Origin: Poecilobothrus nobilitatus | Taxonomy: Eukaryota > Arthropoda > Insecta > Diptera > Dolichopodidae | NCBI GenBank assembly: GCA_947095535.1 | Contig: OX352772.1 | Span: forward strand, 43,481,445 to 43,545,444 | Direction: 5' to 3' | Length of the DNA stretch: 64,000 nucleotides | Shown: one piece after another, positions 56,056-64,000 of the stretch | Layout: every line of letters starts with the position of its first letter | How positions within the stretch are numbered: the stretch's first letter is position 1 | Translations under genes and position numbers: made by a program | The notes under the pieces: generated by a model | The model's database searches: none | What the model was told of the DNA's origin: nothing | What the model saw: only the letters and a program-made list of their open reading frames with translations

Positions 56056-56690
56056 ATGTTTATTGTAGAAACATTTTTAAATATTTTCTATTAAAACAAA
56101 TTTGGCCATTAAAACATAATAATATTTAAATAATAATAATATTATTTGAATAATAATAATATTTGAAATATGAATAGTGGGCATAATATCTACTCGTTTA
56201 AAATTCATGTTATATTTTATAAGTTTTAAAAAATCATATAAATTTTTGATAATGCTATAAAATAAATTCGTTTTTATTTATTTTGAAAAAACAAAAAAAA
56301 AAGTATTAAAAAAATTATTTTTATTAATAAACTTAAATAACCAGAATTATATTACCATATTCTTTATATCATTCAATCATTTATCATTAATTTATTATCT
56401 TTGATTTTTAGTTAAAAAAATTCTCATATGAGATGGTATATACGAGTAGTAATCACGTTGATATAGTGATCCACTGTACTATTATTGTGCAATATTTATA
56501 TATTTATATAGATAATTTTTTATGTATATATAATATAGGTAATTTTAACAAATATGGATATATAGGTATTTATATATAGATAAAATGTTAAGAAATATGG
56601 AGGATACAAAAGAATGACCATATAAAATATAAAAGTACCATTCATGATCACCAAAAAGAACTATACCTACGAATCACTTGTGTGGTGACC
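56056..56690. other. intergenic, no gene seen
   Basis: Contains an 'aataataatatt' repeat tract (about 56117-56165) and TATATA tracts. Nothing else recognised. Confidence 0.45.
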
Positions 56691-56699
56691 AGCTCTGAA

Positions 56700-57225
56700 G
56701 AAGGAATATATCCGAACCAAACTTTGTAGGGTACATAGAGACACATCTGCAAGCATTACGGGTGCATTAAGATCAACGCCAAGTAATGAACTGCATGTAT
56801 TTTTCTTCCTCATCCTCGCTGACCTTCATATTAAGCTTCTATAGCCTATTATTGCACGGTCAGATTCAGAAAAAATGGGGCACAAAATCCTATAAACATA
56901 GCAATATTCTCTATTCGACAGTTTGTGATCTGTCAGATTACGTAGATTTGTTTCGAAATTGTTAAGAATTTTAAAATCAATATTCCATCAAAAAAGGAAT
57001 AGAAACGAGAAAATCGTTTGTGTGAAATAGACAGATATCACTCTTTCTGACAGATATCACTCTTCACTCTTCACTGACGGTTCAAAAATTAACTATGTTA
57101 TCGAATTTTATTTAGAATCTTTCAAAATAAAACATGTCTTCACACTACCTAATAAATCCAGTGTATTTCCATATCTGAAATGCTAGAAATCTGGAAAGCA
57201 TGCCAAATATCTCTTCCAATACCTT
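56700..57225 (+). pseudogene. decayed LINE ORF2 fragment with RNase H remnant
   Basis: The first block reads DTSASITGALRSTPSNELHV, then LADLHIKLL, like the ITGA.RTTP..AL..L...PLDL.I motif that precedes RNase H in R1/Loa-type LINEs. After frameshifts and stops the second block has SLTDGSKINYV, then FKIKHVFTLPNKSSVF, corresponding to the RNase H active-site region (TDGSK with the first catalytic Asp) and the RLPD.CSVFQAE stretch. At least two disruptions are present. It may be the same LINE family as the 49-kb minus-strand fragment, but they cover adjacent rather than overlapping parts. Confidence 0.75.
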
Positions 57226-60200
57226 TACATATAATTCTTTCTTCAAACTTTACAATTTTTTTTTTTTTTTTGTAATAGTTACAGTGAAACCATATTAAAA
57301 GTTAAAAGTTAAGACGATATATATTTAGGGAATTAGAAAATTTGCCCATTTGATGCTATATTCATTTATTAATCAAATTTATTAAAATATATATTATATA
57401 GGTTACCACAGATAACTTAAGCTAACATACTAGTACTATATATGGTATATAAGAGGGTTGTGGGGGTTATATTTTAATGAGGTGAATCATTAGTTTTGCA
57501 CGTATTTAATGATTTGATTGTGATTTTGATTGATATTGATACAAATGTTATATATTATGTAATTAAAGCAATTCGAGCTTTTATATATTAATATGTTAGT
57601 ATGGTATAAGGTAGTATGGTTAGTAAATATTCAAGTATTACTCTATATAGTTCCATGCATTTGCAAATACCAATATAGATTTCAGTTGTATTTGTAATAA
57701 AAAAAAATTTTTTAAAAATATTTTCTCAACAAAGGAGGACGTTCTACTACTTTATAACCAATAAACGGTTATTCGTATGCTACAAAAAAAAAAAAAAAAA
57801 AACCATACAAATATTCTTAAAAATTATTTTTACTTCAGAAAGTACAGAAATATGCAAATTTTACAATGCATGTACTTAAGTGATTCCGGAATTTTTATAT
57901 CCGTTCAGATATATGTTTTAATATCCAACAGTTAAAGTTTAACTAAAATATACTAAATACATACATACCTACGTACTTGAAATTTAATTTCTCATCTTAG
58001 TTATTTATTTTTGTTTTATTTTATTTAACAAAAAAAAAAAAAATTGAACAAATTTTCATTTCAATTTAATGATTATGCCCTTCATTTTGTTCAGATTGTT
58101 TTTACAGAAAAAAAAAAATATGTTAAAACCATTTTTTCAAATACCATTTTAAATTTCTTTTAGAATGTTTTTTTTTTGTTTTTTTTTGTAATTTTATCTT
58201 ACTTTTAAAAGTGGAAAACTTCAGGCAATTTTATTTTTTTCTTTTCACACCATCTTTAATTTTTATGTTTGTGTTTGTGTTTTTATTTTTTTTTTATTTT
58301 TCCCTGCCCTTGTACAGAGAGCATTTGTTGAAACTAAATAGACTTGGCTTTCTGTATAATGGTATAAAGGAATTAGTTGCAATTTAAGATAAAAAAAAAA
58401 AAATTAAAAAACTAATGTTTTTTTTTTTTTTATACAACAGATTGCAATATTTTTTTTGATCATATTTTGTACTTAGAGAGGAAGAAAAGTAAAATTGCTG
58501 GAAGTGCTAACTAGTCATCACTTCACCAACAAAAAAAAAAAAAAGTAAAAACAGAAAAAGAAAACAAAAGAAAAAACTTTCATTCCTTTACACTTCAATT
58601 CTATTGTAGAAAAGTTCCGTAATGGAATTTTTTTTTTTTTTTACAATAAAAGTTTTTACAATTTTTTTATTTTTTAAGGTAGCGGTATTTTACCTTCGGT
58701 TTAAAAATCTCATCAATTTGTTTCTGGTCATTTCTATGGTTGAACAGTTGAATTAAAAAATATTTTCTCTATTTTTGTTTTTTTTTTTTTGTGTAAAGAA
58801 GTTGAATTAAATTTAAGTTGAGGTAATGGATATAATATTCTAAGAATAAAAATTTTTTTTTTTTTGACCTACAATGGTGGAATAAAAAAAAAAAACTTTT
58901 TTCAAATAAAAAACAAAAACAAAAAATTTTTCATTATGATTAAGAAAATTTTAAAAATCACAGTTTCTTGAAAAAGTATCTGTAGGTATTTGTAGTTGTT
59001 TGTTGTATCTGTTGTTCGAAGATTTAAATGAATAAAAAGAAAAAAAAAAAATTCAATAAAAATATTTTACGATAATAGAAAATATTTTTACAAAAAAAAT
59101 ATTCCAAAAACAAAAAAAAAAAAAAAATTTTAAAAACTGATCAAACTATTAATAGGCTTAAATAATGGTTATAACTTTAACTTTTGTATTTGTAGAAGAT
59201 GTTTTCTTTTTTTTCATTCCGCTGATAATTTTTAGGTTTTATAATAAAATTACGGTTTTTATTAGTCAAATGGTTGAAAGTTCAGACAAATTCAATTTAT
59301 TCAGAAAAATTAAAATGCAAATTATTCAATATTCAGGCAATTTAAGATTCAGATAATTTAAAATTCAGAAATTTCTGAAAAAAAAAACCCTTCAAAAGTG
59401 CTAAACCCCTGCTAAAGTGTTTCAATAATTTTTTTAGAAGAGGTTTGAAGACGGCAGCCCTTACTATTTTAATCTGAATTACACGAAAAGTGAAAATCTC
59501 AATTTTTTTCTGAACATTGGAATGAATTTTGAATTGTCAGCTGAATTTTAAATTGTCTTCATTTTAAAAAATTCGAATTTTAATTTTTCTGAATTTTGAT
59601 CATCCATATTTAAATTTTCTGAATAATATAATAAATTCAATTTTTATTAATAAGTACATCATAACAAAATACAAATTTTGGGTATACTTTACTTTATAGG
59701 TACATTGTCCGATTACCTTGAAATTTTATATAACTTTACCTAATGACGTCACCTATGGTTCATAGAACTTGACAATTGCGCATTTAAAGGTCAAATTAAT
59801 TATTTGGAAATTTTCCCAACATTTTGTTGTATTTTTCTTAAACCGTTATATTTTCGTCTACGATAGTATACAAGAACCAATTTTTTAGAACATTGTAGGA
59901 CCTACTATATTGTATTTAATAAATATCTAGTTTTATCTTCATTAGTGTTGTTCAAACGGAAAATTTCGGTATATTGTTTTTATGGTATAATATGTATGTT
60001 TATGTGCATATATATGTATGTATGCATTTCCAAACGATTTCAAAAAGAGCTATATTGTATTTATTCAAAAACAAACTATTGAAGATTCAATTTAAAAATT
60101 TTTATATGATTTTTATTTAAGAACAATAAAATCTGTCAAAACTTTTTTAAAAATTCTCAAATATACATAGGTATTTATGTACATACTTATGAATGAATGA

Positions 60201-60330
60201 ATCTTTAAAGAGCAGTGCAAAAATTTGCAGTGGGGAAGAATTTATTTATATTTATTTATTTTATTCTAATTTTAAAAGACGGATCAATTAATGGAAAATA
60301 ATTTGTATTGAACATTTTCAACTTAAAAAC
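57226..60330. other. long intergenic stretch, low complexity
   Basis: About 3.1 kb with many A/T homopolymers (for example about 57784-57802, 58030-58045, 58415-58432, 58627-58642, 59112-59128). The ORF 59165-59356 is not recognised. No repeat pairs found. Confidence 0.5.
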
Positions 60331-60334
60331 AGAA

Positions 60335-60910
60335 AGTGTGTTTGGTTGTTTGTTTGTCTCAGATTCGCGTGAAAACCGTACGCCCGATTGCAACCACATT
60401 TCACATGAACATCCATGAAATCAGATGCCAGATGGCTTGTTAAAGTTCTTAATAAACCGGATGAGGTATCTAAGTATCTAAATGGTTCGACCGATTAAAT
60501 TCAAAATTTGCACAAGTGTTCCTCTTAGCTTTATGGGTTTATCGAATAAATTTGGTTGCAATATATTAACGCGATTTAGCTCGGCGGGCTTTCAAAAAAT
60601 TTTTAGTTTCTGATTTATGCCCAATTCTGCAAAATGAATTCACGGTCTTAAAGAACTTATCTGTGATAAATTTTCATTAAGTTCCGGTAATTCGTTCTGG
60701 GTCTAATCAATTTTTTTACATTTTTTTTTACTTTGATATAACGTAGTTTAACCGATTGAGTTCAAAATTGGTAAAAGTTTTGTTTCTTCGAAAAGAATTT
60801 CACTGAATTAATTTTCTACAATCCATTAATCTTTTTCGAATTCTCTTTGACCAGCTTCTTAGCCACAAACTAACTTTGGGATTTGTAAAACTGGGATATC
60901 GCATTTTTAT
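60335..60910 (+). repeat. probable unclassified repeat with two internal sub-repeats
   Basis: Less AT-rich than its flanks. 'ggttcgaccgattaaattca' followed by 'aaatttgcacaagtg' (about 60485) recurs as 'gtttaaccgattgagttcaa' followed by 'aattggtaaaagt' (about 60745). The opening 'tttgtttgtctcagattcgc' and 'gaaaaccgtacgcccgattg' has the look of common insect non-coding repeats. Only one copy is in the window, so this is tentative. Confidence 0.35.
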
Positions 60911-61169
60911 TTCACCGCGTTTAATAGAATTTTGGATATTATTGATATTGCTCAAAATTTCTAATCGTATTCTAAAATTTACTTAAATTTTTTATTCTAA
61001 AACTTACTTAAATTAAATTATTGGTACAATCAAATATATATAATTTAAAAGATGATTAGGGAAAATATTTAATAAATTTTTACTTAATGAAATTTAATTT
61101 AATGACTAATAATTATAGCTGATGCAGTGCAGCTGCCTTCAATTATTATCACATGCAGGAAGGTGGTAA

Positions 61170-61435
61170 ATACTAGTGATAGAAAAATAATAATAATAGT
61201 AGGCGGATTCATTGTTCCCTTACAGTTCAACACTCCCATTCAATTCCAAATTTCCACTTTCCTGTTTTTTGTTTTCCTATCCTTATTCCTATAGACAGTA
61301 CCCTACGTTGAATTCGAAATTAGAGATTTCATCCTATTATGTTGGCTAAAAGAAGAGGTGGATGTAGTCAGTAAGAATGACTACCAAGGGGACATTGTTG
61401 CTTTTGAAGTTTGGATTCTCACCTCCCTGGAAAAA
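61170..61435 (+). repeat. interspersed repeat family D, copy 2
   Basis: 'aataataatagtaggcggat', 'ttacagttcaacactcccat', 'cctatccttattcct', 'cctattatgttggctaaaag' and 'agtcagtaaga' parallel 22825-23090 in the same order. No coding capacity. Confidence 0.65.
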
Positions 61436-63480
61436 AATATTAAGAATATTGTTGTCAAATATATATTGTATACATAGTGAAGTGAACATACATATCTGGT
61501 TTTACATATGATATTCAAACATACAAACAAACATAACATTAGATTAATATGTACATATGTAAATATGTATTTATGTATATACATAGATAAAATAATGATT
61601 TTTATTTCAGCATTATTTTCAAGCTATATTCAATTTTGTATTGGCGTATTGGTTTTGAGCTGTATTTAATTTTGTATTATTCGACTTGAAGCTCTGAATT
61701 CTGATTTTACTCAATTTACAAAACGCTTCGGCTCTGGTATGTAATTACAAATTTTCATTTTACAATTTATATATGAATGTATGTATATAATAAATAATAA
61801 TTAATGTATGGGTGCATATTCGTACCATATATTACACAACATTAAATTTTGTTGATAGATAGATGCCTATTTATTTAATTTTTTTTAAAAACACAAATAT
61901 TATTGATTAATATTCGCAAAAAATTAACCTGCTCATACAAAATTTCCAATCAAAAATCATTAAGTTATTGGAATTATATAAAAAGTACGTACATATGTAT
62001 GTATATGTAGTTACGTTACGTGTACTTTAACTTCCCAACTGGCCATAACTTTGAAAGTGTCTTTTCAAAAAGAAAGTTCCCAGCAATTTCCGTGTTGAAA
62101 AAAAATGTAAAAAGAATTATGTAAGAATTCGATTGAGATTATATTTGTCTTACGAAATTAAAATTTAGAAATTCTGTTGAATTTTCTTGCTTGTTTTGAC
62201 TTTTACATTGGAAAATGAATTTTATCAAAATTCTGTACAGTTTAGAAATGAGAATATGTAACAGGTTGTTAATGTTTACCTGATGAGAGGTGGCGTTTAG
62301 GTGATTCAAGTTCAACACTATTAAAGATTCGCACGTTGATCTTATTGTTGTCTTTCGAGAATTCCACATACCCTACCATATATAAGGATGTACATATTTA
62401 TATATGTATGTATGTTTTTGTACATAAGTTTGTATAAGCAATAATTTGTGTTATTTATTTGAACACTTTCTTTGATAATTTCTATATTTTGCAGAATAAT
62501 CCTAAAAATTTCTCTAAAAAGATTAAATTAATAAAGGGAAGTGACGGTAAAAATACCGGAACTTATTTATTTCTTATTTTAATTTATGTTTGCTTAGTAT
62601 ATGTATGTATGTATGTATGTATGTATTTTGAGAAATTATCATTCACTTTTCAATTACAAAATTTTTTTTGGAAAAGTCGGCTAACAATATAATTTAGAAG
62701 GCCTAGACCATCTAGCACTAAAATATTTGTTTGTTTAGTAAAATACATAAAAAAAAAATTAGTGGAAAGCTTAAAAAATTACATATCTTTAAAAAAATTT
62801 ATTTTGATTTTTTTTCTTATTTTTTTTACCCAAAAATATGATTTTTTTACAAAAAAGTATATTATAAGGTTTCGTTATAAAATACTTGCCCAAAAATGTC
62901 GAATTTTAATTCAAATTAAAGTTTAGAATATCTTCTACCATCTCACAAAATTTCAGTCTTCAACTCAAAATTTTTAATATACCTTCCATAAAAAATATAG
63001 GAATAGGTTTTTTAAGCATTTTAACATGACAGCCATTTTAACACTATCAAAAAAGAATGAGAGTAAAAATTTTTCATGATTTAGTGAATATAACCTAACA
63101 ATTCAAAAGCTTTAGAATAAATTGTGCACAAATTTAGTTAGTATATTTGAATTAAAATTAAGTTTTTATAATTTTAATTTAAATAAAAATAGATAAAATA
63201 TATATATGAAAAGAAAGTTTGAAATTTTATCTTTATTATTGTAAAAAAATTAACTTTCTACTCATATTTTTTAATGCTATATTGATAAATTGAAAATCTA
63301 GATTACCAAATTCTGATACAGTTAATAAAAAAAAATTAATTGTATAACAGTTATGAGTATAAACTGTAGATATTTATTTTTTTAAATTTTACTTTAAAGA
63401 ATTAAATAAATAATATTTTTAAAGAATTAAATTATTTAGTTATTAGCATCTTATATTGCCGTTTTTAATTAATTTAAATA
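61436..63480. other. intergenic, no gene seen
   Basis: AT-rich DNA with tetranucleotide (GTAT) tracts at about 62400-62415 and 62599-62626. ORFs overlapping the latter are repeat translations. Confidence 0.45.
62599..62626 (+). repeat. (GTAT)n microsatellite
   Basis: About seven perfect GTAT units. Likely length-polymorphic. Confidence 0.9.
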
Positions 63481-63482
63481 AG

Positions 63483-63705
63483 TTGTTTAAAAAATGTGAA
63501 ATTCTTGGACTAAACAGTCTTTGACTTTTTGTGTTTTTGCCAAAAAAAGCCTTTAAGAACATTATGGATAAGGGCCGTATTAATATCGGGTTGGCAACCG
63601 AAGGCCTATAGTTCCATATGTAAATTACATTTTTCGAAATCATGTTTTTCTTTAAATAACGCTCAAAGGCTGCGTTTGATATCAAATGCAGTTTCCAGTA
63701 TTTTC
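63483..63705 (+). pseudogene. THAP-type zinc-finger relic
   Basis: One frame gives NSWTKQSLTFCVFAKK and, after a +1 shift at about 63549, a second gives PLRTLWIRAVLISGWQPKAY, then SSICKLHFSKSCF, then RLRLISNAVSSIF. This follows the THAP C2CH layout: (C)NSW..., a basic F.VFPK-type loop, W..A...W.P, C-x2-H (CKLHF), CF and a terminal AVPSIF-like motif. Here a TGA (63497-63499) stands where a zinc-binding cysteine is expected, and the proline of the last motif reads S. THAP domains bind DNA in host factors and in P-element transposases; which source applies here is unclear. The window ends 300 bp later, so linked sequence may lie outside. Confidence 0.65.
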
Positions 63706-64000
63706 TCCAATTACTCTGTATGTTTATTTAAAAAGAAAACCCAAACAGGCAATGATGATTTAATTTTAAACTTTCAAAATTTAATTTTAAAAATTGAAAA
63801 AAAAAATTTAAATGGCTGAAATTTATACAAAGCTAAAAACAACAATATACTTTTATATGTTTTATCTGATAATAATTACTTAATTGTAATTTGTATTTTA
63901 GAATAACTATTAATTTAAAATTTTTAATAGATTTTAAATTTAGAATAACTATTAATAACGATCTGTTAAGTTAATTAAATATTATTATTGAACAAATTCA
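63706..64000. other. right edge, AT-rich, no gene seen
   Basis: The frame after the THAP relic stays open to 63819 but has no recognised motif. The rest is AT-rich, with a short direct repeat of 'tagaataactattaat' near 63898-63957. Confidence 0.4.

Noticed and set aside
62459..62692. 77-codon ORF
   Set aside because: It spans the (GTAT)n microsatellite and has a YVCMYVCMY translation artefact.

Overview
This is a very A+T-rich, gene-poor, repeat-dense stretch of a nuclear eukaryotic genome, most likely an insect and probably a fly (Diptera). The evidence is two animal genes (a cytochrome c oxidase subunit 5A-like protein and a MARCH-family RING-CH ubiquitin ligase) and an arthropod-style mix of transposons: a Jockey-type LINE, a DD41D mariner, and hAT, MULE and THAP relics. 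A TIR element at 7061-8073 also ends in a motif series that I recall from abundant non-autonomous repeats of Drosophila. No species can be named from the sequence alone.

Layout. 1-6.5 kb holds the only two convincing host genes, convergent and both intronless: COX5A-like (+, 1232-1759) and MARCH-like (-, 5485-6507). A 632-bp MITE (2955-3586) and a short hairpin element lie between them. 7-9.7 kb is a 1-kb TIR element with an internal 142-bp tandem array, followed by two partial copies of an unclassified interspersed repeat (family A). 9.7-17 kb is mostly unannotatable AT-rich DNA with SINE-like and other interspersed copies. 17.7-19.8 kb is a decayed LINE with an internally deleted DD41D mariner (18477-19467) beside or inside it. 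21-27 kb holds a SINE, a hAT relic (minus strand) and a young 5'-truncated Jockey-type LINE with an 11-bp target-site duplication (25442-27026).

28-39 kb is the richest part. It has a family-A copy, a fold-back element abutting a 478-bp MITE that keeps what looks like the first exon of its parent transposase, and a MULE-transposase fragment followed on the same strand by a 74% GC island and a broken RING finger, bounded by 15-bp repeat motifs. SINEs and more TIR elements follow. 39-64 kb is dominated by low-complexity AT DNA with scattered family copies, two decayed LINE C-termini (about 49.0-49.3 kb minus, 56.7-57.2 kb plus) and a THAP-domain relic near the right edge (63.5-63.7 kb).

The two host genes show no functional link to each other: one encodes a mitochondrial respiratory subunit, the other a membrane ubiquitin ligase. 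The rest of the window is a record of nested transposition. The least familiar items are the MULE/GC-island/RING locus, the tRNA-headed SINE with a body stem-loop, the five-copy family A, and the MITE with a captured transposase exon. All repeat families and similarities were judged by eye within this window, with no database search.
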